This document shows positions 17,359 through 26,813 of a stretch of DNA of 64,000 nucleotides, piece by piece. Position numbers and translations under genes: made by a program. Position 1 is the first letter of the stretch. Each line of letters begins with the position of its first letter. Origin of the DNA: Thermoguttaceae bacterium (GTDB taxonomy: Bacteria > Planctomycetota > Planctomycetia > Pirellulales > Thermoguttaceae); contig JANXBW010000020.1 in the NCBI GenBank assembly GCA_025060325.1, forward strand, positions 1 through 64,000, in the 5' to 3' direction. The notes beneath the pieces are model-generated. The model saw nothing but the letters and a program-made list of their open reading frames with translations, searched no databases and was not told the DNA's origin.

Positions 17359-19890
17359 CTACTCAATCTCGGGCACAGGGATAATCTCGCCGCGAAGCTG
17401 TGCCGCCTGGAGGGCCCGATCGTATGTCCCGTAGAAGGGTACATTGGCGTCAAGCCAAAGGTAAATCACCCGGCGCTCCTGGTCCGAAAGCCGGACTTCC
17501 TGCCGATGGAGCGAATCATCAATAATGGCCGCCAAACGACTCATCCGTGCTCCCATTCGGCCAGGACGAGTCACAATTTGATCAATACTTGCTCCTCCCC
17601 ACTCAAAAAAGGCCACATAGGGCCGCAGGTTGTTATACGCCCGGGTGAACAGCCCCTCCGGCTTACCTGTTAAATCAGGCTTTGCAGCCACCGGCCCCCT
17701 TGTGTTAACAGAAATGGTCCCCCCTTGGGAACCGCCTGAATTGTGACATCGCACGCAATGCCGATCCAAAATGGGCTGAATGAGCCGCACAAAATGAAAC
17801 GGTCTTGTGCCGTCGGGTCCGGGGACTAGCTCGGAAGGGGGTCTCCGGATGGCCATTGGCAGACGATCAGGCGGGGCCTGAGGCTGCGGCTCGTGGCAGC
17901 CAACACATCCCACTCGCTCTCCCGGACGGAAATAGACCGTGGAGCGCATTCCCTGGATGGCTTTCCCCGTCGTGTCAACAACTTGAAAGTACAGGGGTTT
18001 GCCTGCCGGCACCCGAAAATAAGCCGATCCGTCTGCCTCGATGGGCACCGTCCCCAAAAGTGCCCGAGCATTTTCCGCATTGGCATGACCGATTCGCGGA
18101 TCGTTAACAGCCGGGGTGCTCTTGGGGAAAAGTTGAAAGACTCGCAGATGATCCACCCGCACATCAGCCGGGAAGGGAAGGTGACTCCTTGTAACATCCA
18201 CAATGTAAACGAAAGCCTCGCCTTCCTCCGCCGTCTCCTTCTGGGGATCCGCTGAAGAAACAAGCGGCATTATGCTTGGCTTCGGGCGGGGAACAAGGGG
18301 AATTGGATCTAAGCAGGCAAATCCTTCGTCAATATACAGGAGTTCCAAATTTCCCCAACGGTCATAGTAGTAGATGCCTGTTCCCTCCTCGCGGGCATGT
18401 CCCGATCCGATACCGGGCAAGCGTTCGTACCCGAAGGCCACCAAAAAGCAATCCTCCGACAAAGGCCACGGCGAAGCGAAATAGCCGGCCGGCCATTCGT
18501 TTGGCGTCTCCGGGAACTCAATATCCGGCGTCAGGTTTTCTAGGCATTCGAAGCGATCTTCGCCGCTAGCGCGGTCAAGCAGCGCTTTGCGCGGATCAAA
18601 AAGGACGAGTGCTCCGCCCACGATCGCGTGATGAGCGCCAGCGATAAAAGCAATTTTTTGCGAACCCGGAATGGCCCGAGGCTGGAAGCACGCACTGATG
18701 TCCATGGTATAGTTGCCGAAAATGGCCCTGGCACCGGTTCCATCAGGCAGACACGTCCATAAACCGTGGAAGTGCGCTGCGGACCGGTCCACGTAGTCCC
18801 AGCGGCTGTAGCAAATCCGGCCGTCGTTTAAAACCGCCGGGTGCCACTCGTTTGTCTCGTGATAGGAAAGCGTGATAATTTCGCCCGTTTCCCGGTCCAA
18901 GCGGTGAAGCGTATAAGTCGGCAGAGGCTCCCACCAATTATTGCAACGACAATATCCCCCACGGCGACTGGACAAAAAGACAAGGTCCCCGTCCGGCAGA
19001 GGGCAGGGGCTAATGTCATCCTCACGACCGAAAGTAAGCTGTTTGATTTGTCCGGTGTCAAGTTCCAGCTCATAAAGATGAAAGCTCTGCCGGCCTGCGC
19101 CTTGATAATCCCACTCAGGGGGCAAGGGTGCTGATGTCAACATCTGCCAATTAGGACGCACCGGCCGGTCCCGCACACCGGAACGTACTTCCACATACGC
19201 AAAGTATGCCCGATGCGCTTCGTAGTCCAGCGCCAGCGTTTGGTAAGCCCCTGGTGGCAGGCGACCTTCCGTGAGAGACCGGACCTTCATCGATCGGCCA
19301 GGCTCTTCGAGCACATACACGCCGCCACCCCGAAGATCGGCCACGTTGTAATAGTGCCCCACATATTCATGGATCATCTGACAAACGAACCGACGGGTCT
19401 TCAGAAATAGAATCGGGAATCGGCCGATCCCCGCGTCTTGCAAAACCCACTGCCGAAGGGTCCCGCGAATGTTGTTATAAAGCTCCTCGTCACGGCGCCC
19501 TTCCACCGCGGTGGTGCTCGACCGAAGGAGCCCAGTGGCCTTTTTCCACTGATCAACAGTGGCCTTTCGCGACTGAAGGGTTTCCGCGGCCAATCGGCTG
19601 GACATGCCTTGCAAAGTGGCCTCGGCCCTTGCTACAAGCCTTTCAAGCGACTGAAGCGAGCCTGGCTGATCGACTCGGCGTGCTTCCTGCCTGAACCAGT
19701 CTCTGCGGACAGCGGCGGCCAACTCGGGCGCAAGCTCGTCTAGAGGTTGGCCTCCGGCCAAAGCCACCGAAGCGACAACCCCCCACACTGGCCAAGACAG
19801 GACAAAAACCACAAGATTCTTCCAAAGTGACTTTGATAAACAAATCCGGGGGTGAGATGAGTGCATACAGAGTTGAAAAGCGCCGGCCAT
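17359..19890 (-). CDS. Hydrazine-synthase-alpha-like exported protein with two CXXCH haem motifs
   Basis: 843 residues from the ATG at 19890 (GGGGAG upstream); an open frame continues 96 bases further but lacks a site. A hydrophobic segment at about residues 22-45 (VVFVLSWPVWGVVASVALAGG) is a signal peptide. The next 120 residues are helical. The middle is a WD40/PD40-like beta-propeller (LALDYEAHRAYFAYVEVR, DDISPCPLPDGDLVFLSSRRGG, HPAVLNDGRICYSRWDYVD). The C-terminal quarter carries CVGCH (Cys662) and CVRCH (Cys712), two c-type haem sites. This architecture is that of the HzsA-related family found in many non-anammox planctomycetes. The anammox enzyme condenses NO-derived hydroxylamine with ammonia, but HzsB/C partners are absent here, so hydrazine synthesis is not implied. 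Likely a periplasmic redox or binding protein. Confidence 0.85.
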   Translation of the reverse strand: MAGAFQLCMHSSHPRICLSKSLWKNLVVFVLSWPVWGVVASVALAGGQPLDELAPELAAAVRRDWFRQEARRVDQPGSLQSLERLVARAEATLQGMSSRLAAETLQSRKATVDQWKKATGLLRSSTTAVEGRRDEELYNNIRGTLRQWVLQDAGIGRFPILFLKTRRFVCQMIHEYVGHYYNVADLRGGGVYVLEEPGRSMKVRSLTEGRLPPGAYQTLALDYEAHRAYFAYVEVRSGVRDRPVRPNWQMLTSAPLPPEWDYQGAGRQSFHLYELELDTGQIKQLTFGREDDISPCPLPDGDLVFLSSRRGGYCRCNNWWEPLPTYTLHRLDRETGEIITLSYHETNEWHPAVLNDGRICYSRWDYVDRSAAHFHGLWTCLPDGTGARAIFGNYTMDISACFQPRAIPGSQKIAFIAGAHHAIVGGALVLFDPRKALLDRASGEDRFECLENLTPDIEFPETPNEWPAGYFASPWPLSEDCFLVAFGYERLPGIGSGHAREEGTGIYYYDRWGNLELLYIDEGFACLDPIPLVPRPKPSIMPLVSSADPQKETAEEGEAFVYIVDVTRSHLPFPADVRVDHLRVFQLFPKSTPAVNDPRIGHANAENARALLGTVPIEADGSAYFRVPAGKPLYFQVVDTTGKAIQGMRSTVYFRPGERVGCVGCHEPQPQAPPDRLPMAIRRPPSELVPGPDGTRPFHFVRLIQPILDRHCVRCHNSGGSQGGTISVNTRGPVAAKPDLTGKPEGLFTRAYNNLRPYVAFFEWGGASIDQIVTRPGRMGARMSRLAAIIDDSLHRQEVRLSDQERRVIYLWLDANVPFYGTYDRALQAAQLRGEIIPVPEIE

Positions 19891-20883
19891 TAAGTCCACT
19901 CCCCAAACTGTCGGCTCAGCCACCGTTCCGCATTCGTAGATGATCTCGACTTTCGTCGCTCGGTTGAGCAACGGCTCCCAGCGCACAAGGAAAGCAAATC
20001 CGTGCCGCCGAAGGTTCCTCCAGCTAGGCCACCTTCTAAACCCACCCCGCGCCGTTCACGCAGGTCTGACTTGGGCATCGCGGTGGCAAGCTTGGCACAT
20101 CCACCACGCATTGACCCCCGTCCAGCTTGACAGGGCGACCTACCTTTTTGGGCGGCGACGGAACGATCATTCCCAAATCCATCAGTTGATAGCCGGGACG
20201 CAACCCGATCAAGAACCGGGCTGAACCTCGACAAGGCACCAGTCGTCACCCCTTCCGGCTATAGTCCCCATGCTCGATAGCCGGCTTGCCAAGAGCGGCA
20301 CGAGGCTCAACTTCCGCCCGGAAAAGCCCACATCACTCTCAAGCTCCCTTCACACGCGCCAGAGATCCCCGCGTTTCGCATGGCCACGTTTTACCAAGCA
20401 TCTTGCGAACTTGTTGGTCGACCACTCGTGCGGTGGGGCATCCCCTCGCTTCGGACGTGCCGGCGGCCCGATGGAATATACTCTCGGCATGACTTCCGCT
20501 GTAAGGATTGTTCCCTTCGCCCGCCCGGCCTGTTAAAGTAGACGCCTCCCGCCACACGGCTCGGCGCGATCCCGCCTAATGGGGCGGCCGATTGTAAAGC
20601 AAGGCAAGCTCGCAGCTGGAACTTGGGGTCGTCAAAAACCCACGGGAACTAGTGGTATGATTTGTTGCAGCATCTTGCAATCCGTGTGTCAGTTCCGGCA
20701 ACTTCGCCGAAAGCCAACAACCAAAGAGCCGTGCATCCCGCCGAGAAGTTTCTTCAAAGCTGAGGAAAGTTCGGGCTACATATAAGCCGTCGTACACGAA
20801 TAGCCACAGATTTCGAAACCGCGGTTTTCGGCCAGATGGGCACCGTCGCGACACATGATCACCTGCCAGATGGGAGCGGACAC
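19891..20883. other. Divergent intergenic region, almost 1 kb
   Basis: Lies between the minus-strand HzsA-like gene and the plus-strand sulfatase. No gene is credible. One minus-strand frame near 20060-20120 holds an isolated CXXCH but is closed by stops on both sides. Promoters of both flanking genes should be here. Confidence 0.4.
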
Positions 20884-22224
20884 GTGGTTCGATTGGAACG
20901 CTTAAGGTACCGAGGAAGCTTTAAGTTTGCATGGCTCTTGGCAAGCTTGGGGGTAGGGACACTTGCTGTTTGGGGGCAGGCGGCACAACCGCAGCTGGGG
21001 GATCGGCCTTTTCCAGTTAATGTCCTCCTAATCATTGGCGACGATCAAGGCTGGACCGACTTTGGTTTTATGGGGCACGCGGTGATCCGCACCCCTCACT
21101 TGGACCGCTTAGCCTCGCAAAGCCTGGTGTTTACGCGTGGGTATGTTCCCTCCAGCCTCTGCCGACCCAGTCTAGGCACTTTGGTCACAGGCCTTTATCC
21201 ACATCAACATCGCCTCACCTGCAACGATCCCCCGCAGGCAGGCACCGAAGCCGAGCGTCTGGCCTTGCGCGAGGAGCAGATTCGCTACATCGACAGACTG
21301 CCGACTTTGCCCAGACTCCTTGCGCAACGGGGATATCTAAGTTTGCAAACGGGCAAGTGGTGGGAAGGACATTACAGCCGGGGCGGCTTTACCCACGGCA
21401 TGACGCACGGCGATCCGAAACGGGGAGGCCGCCATGGCGACGAAGGTCTCCGGATCGGCCGCGAAGGACTCGAGCCCATTTTCCGTTTCATTAGGGAATG
21501 CGGCGAGCGGCCATTTTTCATTTGGTACGCACCTTACTTACCACACGAACCACACAATCCACCGCCGGCCATCTTGGAAAAGTACCGCCGTTTGACGGAT
21601 TCGCCCTATGTGGCGGCTTACTGGGCCATGTGCGAATGGTTCGACCAAACTTGTGGCCAATTGCTTGACCACCTAGAGCAAACCGGGCTGGCCCAACGAA
21701 CTCTGGTAGTGTTTGTCGTCGACAATGGCTGGATTCAAAATCCAACCGGTCGGGGATTTGCCCCCAAGTCGAAGCGCTCTCCCTACGACGGCGGTCTTCG
21801 GACACCCATCATGCTGAGGCTGCCCGGGGTGATTGAACCTAGGCGAGATGACGTGACTCCGGTGTCGACCGTTGACATCGTGCCAACGATCCTACGGGTA
21901 TGTGGGGTGGATGTACCGCCAGAACTACCCGGTAGCTGCTTGCTGGATCCGGAGGCGCTTCAGCGTCGAGCGGCCATCTTCGGGGCAACTTTTACGCACG
22001 AGGCTGTTGATGTTCACAACCCGGCGGCTAACCTTATGTACCGATGGACAATCGAAGGGTGGTGGAAGCTTATCGTTCCTCACCGAGCCAATGTGGCGGA
22101 GGGTAAGCCGGAACTTTATAACCTTAAGGAGGATCCCCACGAGAGCCGCAACTTGATCGATGAGCATCCGGAGGTGTACCACAGGCTTTTGCAGCGTATC
22201 GAAGGGTGGTGGTCCGTCCCGTAA
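20884..22224 (+). CDS. Sulfatase family protein with atypical CRPSL active-site motif
   Basis: 446 residues from a GTG at 20884 with GGGAG eight bases upstream; an ATG at 20836 is the alternative. A signal peptide is visible (FAWLLASLGVGTLAVWGQA). The alkaline-phosphatase-superfamily fold begins NVLLIIGDDQGWTDFGFMG with the metal-binding Asp pair. The nucleophile region reads SSLCRPSLGTLVTGLYPHQH with Cys93. The standard formylglycine signature is CxPSR; here the fifth position is Leu and an Arg sits at the second. Later segments HYSRGGFTHG, VVFVVDNGWIQNP (second metal site, DN) and SKRSPYDGGLRTP fit the family. The gene converges on a radical SAM gene 24 bases away. Function: probably hydrolysis of sulfate or phosphate esters outside the cytoplasm; whether the Cys is matured is uncertain. 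Confidence 0.88.
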   Translation: MVRLERLRYRGSFKFAWLLASLGVGTLAVWGQAAQPQLGDRPFPVNVLLIIGDDQGWTDFGFMGHAVIRTPHLDRLASQSLVFTRGYVPSSLCRPSLGTLVTGLYPHQHRLTCNDPPQAGTEAERLALREEQIRYIDRLPTLPRLLAQRGYLSLQTGKWWEGHYSRGGFTHGMTHGDPKRGGRHGDEGLRIGREGLEPIFRFIRECGERPFFIWYAPYLPHEPHNPPPAILEKYRRLTDSPYVAAYWAMCEWFDQTCGQLLDHLEQTGLAQRTLVVFVVDNGWIQNPTGRGFAPKSKRSPYDGGLRTPIMLRLPGVIEPRRDDVTPVSTVDIVPTILRVCGVDVPPELPGSCLLDPEALQRRAAIFGATFTHEAVDVHNPAANLMYRWTIEGWWKLIVPHRANVAEGKPELYNLKEDPHESRNLIDEHPEVYHRLLQRIEGWWSVP

Positions 22225-22248
22225 GGTCCTCCGCGAAAGAATGCGGGA

Positions 22249-23139
22249 TTAGCCTTCCGGACCGAAAACAGCCACCGGAAGACCCGTCCGCGTTCGAATA
22301 AGCTCACCCAGAGAGATAAGCTCTGCCCGAGAAAGAGGGGCGACGAAATATTCCGCCGGTGGCCGAGCTATTGTGTACACTTGCACAAGCTTGACCGTTC
22401 CGCCATTTGCGCGGATGTCATTGAGCCTTTCGCAATATGCCTCAAGCTCTTCCGGCGGGGGCGCCTGTCCGTTAATTTTCATAAAGAGGGATTGGATCAC
22501 AACTGGGCGCTTCCGGGCCGTTTGGCAAATATTATCAACAATTTTCTGCAACTTGATGGGGGTGCGGGCAATTCGGGCAAAATAATCCTCGGTTCCTGCA
22601 TCGAGCTTAGCCCAAATCTCGCCGTTGTTGGCGTCGAGGATCGCAAGACCCTCTTCCACCTGAGCTCGGTCAAGCAGACTGGCGTTTGTGATGAGAACCA
22701 GCTTGAGCATCCACAGGGACCGCTCCCGGCGGAGCTCGGCTGCCAACTTCACAGCGTCGACAAACTGCGGACAAGCTGTCGGTTCACCATCGCCGCTAAA
22801 GGCAATATCGTGAACATGCCGCCGCTGAGGTGGTAGATGAGAAAACGACGGATGGGTGAAAAGCCCCTCCGGGGTCACATAGTTGAGCATCTCATCCAGT
22901 TCTTCCCGGAGGCGCAGCAAGGAGATCTCTTGTCGCGGGGGCCGAGTTGATCGATCCACCTGGCAGTAAACACAGGAAAAATTGCAGCTCTTATCCGGAT
23001 TCAAATTGACGCCAATGGACACTCCTCCCGCCCGTCGGCTAATCACCGGATAAACATAACAGTTATCCTCAAACGTGCGAGGATGGTTGCTAACAAATGT
23101 TCGGATTAATTCACTCGAAAAACGCTGCTTCTCATTCAT
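22249..23139 (-). CDS. Radical SAM protein
   Basis: 296 residues from the ATG of MNEKQRF at 23139. The frame is open for 57 bases upstream, but the extra residues look non-conserved. The signature CNFSCVYCQVD supplies the CxxxCxxC ligands for the 4Fe-4S cluster that cleaves S-adenosylmethionine. It is preceded by RRAGGVSIGVNLNPDKS and followed by HDIAFSGDGEPTACPQFVDAV, the glycine-rich SAM contact. The TIM-barrel core continues with LVLITNASLLD and EIWAKLDAGTEDYF. These segments resemble the MoaA/PqqE-like radical SAM proteins annotated in many bacteria as 'radical SAM protein' without substrate. No substrate peptide or partner gene is adjacent, so the reaction is unknown. It converges with the sulfatase gene. 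Confidence 0.9.
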   Translation of the reverse strand: MNEKQRFSSELIRTFVSNHPRTFEDNCYVYPVISRRAGGVSIGVNLNPDKSCNFSCVYCQVDRSTRPPRQEISLLRLREELDEMLNYVTPEGLFTHPSFSHLPPQRRHVHDIAFSGDGEPTACPQFVDAVKLAAELRRERSLWMLKLVLITNASLLDRAQVEEGLAILDANNGEIWAKLDAGTEDYFARIARTPIKLQKIVDNICQTARKRPVVIQSLFMKINGQAPPPEELEAYCERLNDIRANGGTVKLVQVYTIARPPAEYFVAPLSRAELISLGELIRTRTGLPVAVFGPEG

Positions 23140-23663
23140 TGATGATCCGAAGGAAATCCTCCAAAAACGGTGCCTTAATCCAACAACATGGCTCATTGCC
23201 TCGGCAAGCTTTGCGGATTAAACCCTACGCTTTACCTACGGGTGGGCAAGGAGCGCCTATCAAGGAAAGCTCCCCGGAGCATTCGCCGAGATCTCTCAGA
23301 TGCCCGGGACTCCTCACGGAAATCCCCCACCGCTTTCCCGGCAAAAGCGTTGCTGCACTTTTCGGGCCAAAGCTCGGCCAAACCAATCCCTTGCCGGAAG
23401 CAAGCACAGCTTTGGCGAATGGGCTGCCCACTATGCGGTGACTTTTGGGGACCGGAACTCCTTTGCGCCACAGCCATTAGGAGGCAGAGAATTTTATCGG
23501 CCCCTCCAGCTTCTCCCTTTGATTACGGGACAAGACACGGCAAGTCACGACTTGCGAGCAAAAAGGAGGAAGAATGGACTTTTTGGCTCGGACAATTGGC
23601 AGATGCGACAAGCCCCTTTTGGGCGGAATCCGCAGGCACTAAACGATCAGAAGGTAAAAGGTC
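23140..23663. other. Intergenic region
   Basis: About 520 bases between two minus-strand genes. Frames on the plus strand are open for up to 159 codons, but composition is Arg/Ser/Pro-rich and no site precedes them. No RNA gene recognised. Confidence 0.4.
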
Positions 23664-23936
23664 TTAGGCCCGGCGAATGACCGTGAATTCGTCCATACAG
23701 ATGGAAGTGAGTTCTCCGTCCGGTAGTTCGAGCAAGATCACATCGCTAAAAACTTTGTCGTCAGGTGCTCGGCGGAAGTGAAGCCCGTGCCGGGTGCGCT
23801 CGGTGCGAACAACCGTCCCGACTGTCTTGACGGTCCGACGCTGCAGGCCGACAGTGACCACCTGCTCCACTTCGATGCGATCACCGGGCTTCAGTTCTTC
23901 AAATCTCGTCAACGTGGATGCATTCGAGCCAACCAT
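23664..23936 (-). CDS. Short conserved-looking cytoplasmic protein, function unknown
   Basis: 90 residues from the ATG at 23936, chosen because AGGAGG lies eight bases upstream; the frame extends a further 78 bases without a site. The sequence has no signal peptide or membrane span and is beta-strand-like: LKPGDRIEVEQVVTVG, TVKTVGTVVRTERTRHGLHF, SDVILLELPDGELTSICMDEF. It reads as a small SH3/OB-type barrel, possibly binding a nucleic acid or acting as a regulatory module. I do not recognise a named family. The strong ribosome binding site and clean amino-acid composition make it a real gene. Confidence 0.8.
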   Translation of the reverse strand: MVGSNASTLTRFEELKPGDRIEVEQVVTVGLQRRTVKTVGTVVRTERTRHGLHFRRAPDDKVFSDVILLELPDGELTSICMDEFTVIRRA

Positions 23937-24603
23937 GCCGTTGCCTCCTCCAAGATACCCGCACCAAGCCGCCGCAGAACCTTTTTCCATTGTAGATGTA
24001 CGAAGGATTCCCAAAAAAGGTGACTGTTTGCCCGGGGTCCAAGCTCGGCCAAATTAGCCAACTCGACTGCCCGACGACTCAAAAAACTCGCTTGGGCCGA
24101 AAGTGCCAGCCTCAGCAACCAGCAAACAAAATGGACCCCCAGGTGGTAAGGGTCTCGAACCCATTCCCGGGCGGGATGTTTGACTCAAGGTCAAGGAGGG
24201 GCGGACAGACTGCAAACTCACGCCAGCCAAACCGCAACTGAAGGCTGTAGGCGGAACGAAGGGCGGCAGATCGCAGAAGCTAAAATTCTTGCTAGCGCCG
24301 AAAAGTCACTAAGTTAGTGCACAAATGATTATTTGATCTCGGCTGCCCACGCCCGGGGCCCGTTATACCGAAGCTCTGCCCCGCCCCTTAAGCTGAGCAA
24401 ACTTGACCAATGGAAGAGCCACCAAAGGCTGGCGAAAAAGATTCCGGGCTTTTCTGTATCGCCAAACAAGGCCAAACGGGCCCACCGCGGTGTGGCCGCG
24501 GAATCAAGAACATGCCCAGCCCGCGGCACATTTTGGTGCCTGAGCCACGGCGCTAAATCCTCGCCAATTTCGTCTCTCAACAATCAGTCTGGCACGACGG
24601 TTA
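23937..24603. other. Intergenic region
   Basis: About 665 bases without a credible gene. A GGTTCGAGACC-like segment on the minus strand around 24150-24165 recalls a tRNA T-arm, but no matching acceptor stem, D-arm or anticodon arm can be drawn. Confidence 0.4.
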
Positions 24604-25344
24604 TCAGCGCCGCCGGCGAGAACTCGTAAGGGCTAACCGGAGCAATAGCCAGGCGGCTTCAAAACCCTCGCGCCAGTTAATTTTGGAGTGCCCGGCGGCA
24701 CGTTCCACAAAGCGAATAGGGACCTCCACAATGCGTGCTCCCCGCCGTCGGAGCCGCCATAAGATCTCCTCAAAGAAGGAGAACCCCTGGGAGCGGACCT
24801 CCTCTAACGGAAGCTGAGCCAGAGTCTTCACGCGGTAGCAGCGGAATGCACCGCTACAGTCTCGCACTGGCAACCAGAGGAGCCATCGAGCGTACAGGTT
24901 AATAGCCCACGACATCAACCGACGAAACCACGGCCAGCCCTCAATCATGCCCCCTCGCACGTACCGGGAGCCAATCGCGACGTCAACAGGGGTACCGGTC
25001 ACCGGGTCCATTGCAGATAGAAGGTCGGGCACATGATGAGGGCGATGACTCCAGTCGGCATCCATGGTCACAAGGAGGTCGTAACCAGCTTCGACGGCAT
25101 ACCGTATGGCCTGGAGATGGGCCGTGCCGATCCCTAACTTGCCCGGCCGATGAGTGACCTTTAGCCGTGGCTCGTGGGCCGCCTTTGCCTCGCACCACCG
25201 CCCCGTGCCATCAGGCGAATTGTCATCCACGACAAGCACATCTGCCTGCGGACAAACGCGCCAAATCTCTTCCAAAAGGGAGGGAAGATTCTCCATCTCG
25301 TTATATGTGGCAAGGGCTACAAGAATTCGCCGCAAGCTAACCAC
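24604..25344 (-). CDS. Polyprenol monophosphomannose synthase (GT2 family)
   Basis: 246 residues, GTG start with GGGAG upstream. A GT-A glycosyltransferase: ILVALATYNEMENLPSLLEEI at the N-terminus, VLVVDDNSPDGTG (nucleotide-binding Asp residues at about 38-40), DLLVTMDADWSHRPHHVPDLL (DxD metal-binding motif), and VAIGSRYVRGG with GAFRCYRV downstream, all hallmarks of dolichol-phosphate mannose synthases. It transfers mannose from GDP-mannose to polyprenyl phosphate at the inner face of the membrane, making a donor for periplasmic mannosylation. It has no C-terminal membrane spans, so it is the soluble, single-domain type. The sugar and lipid specificity is inferred from family. Confidence 0.93.
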   Translation of the reverse strand: MVSLRRILVALATYNEMENLPSLLEEIWRVCPQADVLVVDDNSPDGTGRWCEAKAAHEPRLKVTHRPGKLGIGTAHLQAIRYAVEAGYDLLVTMDADWSHRPHHVPDLLSAMDPVTGTPVDVAIGSRYVRGGMIEGWPWFRRLMSWAINLYARWLLWLPVRDCSGAFRCYRVKTLAQLPLEEVRSQGFSFFEEILWRLRRRGARIVEVPIRFVERAAGHSKINWREGFEAAWLLLRLALTSSRRRR

Positions 25345-25760
25345 CTTGCTCCCAAAGTGCGGCCCACGATTAAAAATATACTTTCGCTCGGCTGCCCCTT
25401 ACGGCGGTAACCGCTAACTTCGAACCTTTCGCTAACCGTCCACGGGCATCGGATCTAGCGTCTCCACTTGGCACACCGATCCTGGGTGCAAGACTCTGCC
25501 ATCAAATGTTGATTTAATTGACCCTCGCGGCCGAAGTATTTCGGCCAAACCCCGGCATATCTCTAAACTCGAACAATCTGCGCAGAAGCCAAGCGAAGGT
25601 TCCGCGGGCGGGCCAGTACTTGTCGACTGGGCCGCATCCGCCGGGCAAGGAAACTTCCTCAATCTGCGAGATAGCGCCTGGGCTTGGCCTTCCCACACAT
25701 GGGTCGCCAAAATATGCGATGCAGATTGTTTGCGGATCCCGCGCAGCTTCCAGGACGCAT
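25345..25760. other. Intergenic region
   Basis: About 415 bases between the mannosyltransferase and SMP-30 genes, both minus strand. Open frames on both strands have no convincing start or composition. No hairpin terminator was evident for the SMP-30 gene. Confidence 0.4.
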
Positions 25761-26813
25761 TTAAAAACCAAGTCCTTTGGTCGTTGTCTTAACCCGACAG
25801 AGGAACATGTGAGCGGTAATAAACAGTGTGGAGCCATCCGGGCCGCCAAAGCAGCAATTAGCTGTCGCTACCCCCGGACTAATTCGACCGAGGAATTCGC
25901 CTTGAGGCGTAAAAATGTTGACACCGCCCGGCCCCGTCGCCCACAGGTTGCCTTTTGCGTCAACAGCCATTCCGTCCGGCGCTCCCCGAAGCTTTCCCTC
26001 TCGAACCCAGCTGGTGGCGTCAAAGAACACTCGCCCCGGCCCAATACTGCCGTCCGGCAAGACTGGATAAGCCATCCAAATGGGGCGCTGCCCGTCAGAG
26101 TTGGCCACGTAGAGCGTCTTCTCGTCGGGCGAAAGAGCAATCCCATTAGGCCGCGAAAGCTCTTTGGTGAGCAGCGTCACCTTCCCGTCGGGAGTTACCC
26201 GGTAAACGCCGCAAAATCCGAGGTCGCCCAACCGTTCCCTCTCCGGTCCCTGAAGGCCGTACGGCGGATCGGTGAAGTAAAGAATCCCATCGGACCGAAA
26301 AACTAAATCGTTGGGGCTGTTAAAGCGTTTTCCCTCGAACCGGTCGGCAAGGACCGTCCATTTCCCGTCCTTCTCCACACGGACCACCCGCCTATCTCCG
26401 TGTTGACAAATAGTCAGTCGGCCTTGTGGATCCAAAATTAGCCCGTTCGACCCCGGCTCACCTGCACGGGGTTCACTGCCCGTATAGCCGCTTGGCTTCA
26501 TAAACACGGAGAGACCTTCCCCCTCTTTCCAGCGAAAGATGCAGTTTTGGGGCACATCCGAAAACAGAAGGTACCCTCCCTCGCGAATCCACACCGGACC
26601 TTCCGACCACTTAAAACCCTCTGCCAACTTTTCGATCTTGGCGTCCGGAGGGAGAAGCTCGTTAATCCGTGGATCAGCCCGCTCGATGGTGCCGATGACT
26701 TGAGGGGGATCGACCGCCTGCTGACTAGTTGCCACATTCGCGGCAAAGATGAAAAGCAGGCTAATCCCCAAGAAAGCGCCACCCGTTGTCAACCACTGCC
26801 GATATGGCTTCAT
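25761..26813 (-). CDS. Exported SMP-30/gluconolactonase/LRE family protein
   Basis: 350 residues from the ATG at 26813, set by AAAGGAGG at ideal spacing; the frame is open 231 bases further upstream but reads as non-coding. A signal peptide precedes ATSQQAVDPP. The six-bladed propeller follows: KLAEGFKWSEGPVWIREGGYLLFSD, SNGLILDPQGRLTICQHGDRRVVR (metal-ligand Asn), NSPNDLVFRSDGILYFTDPPYG (second Asn/Asp ligands), SRPNGIALSPDEKTLYVANSDG and GAPDGMAVDAKGNLWATGPGGVNI. These fit calcium-dependent lactonases that open sugar lactones such as gluconolactone. The true substrate is unknown. It stands alone on the minus strand. Confidence 0.94.
   Translation of the reverse strand: MKPYRQWLTTGGAFLGISLLFIFAANVATSQQAVDPPQVIGTIERADPRINELLPPDAKIEKLAEGFKWSEGPVWIREGGYLLFSDVPQNCIFRWKEGEGLSVFMKPSGYTGSEPRAGEPGSNGLILDPQGRLTICQHGDRRVVRVEKDGKWTVLADRFEGKRFNSPNDLVFRSDGILYFTDPPYGLQGPERERLGDLGFCGVYRVTPDGKVTLLTKELSRPNGIALSPDEKTLYVANSDGQRPIWMAYPVLPDGSIGPGRVFFDATSWVREGKLRGAPDGMAVDAKGNLWATGPGGVNIFTPQGEFLGRISPGVATANCCFGGPDGSTLFITAHMFLCRVKTTTKGLGF

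Noticed and set aside
20060-20120. Isolated CXXCH (CQACH) in a minus-strand frame
   Set aside because: The frame is closed by stops within about 30 codons on both sides, and it lies in the leader of the HzsA-like gene; likely chance or a tiny remnant.
24100-24200. tRNA-like T-arm on the minus strand near 24150-24165
   Set aside because: One mismatch in the T-stem and no acceptor stem, D-arm or anticodon arm can be formed.
25518-26306. 262-codon plus-strand frame
   Set aside because: Antisense to the SMP-30 gene, whose own sequence is clearly conserved; product composition is random.
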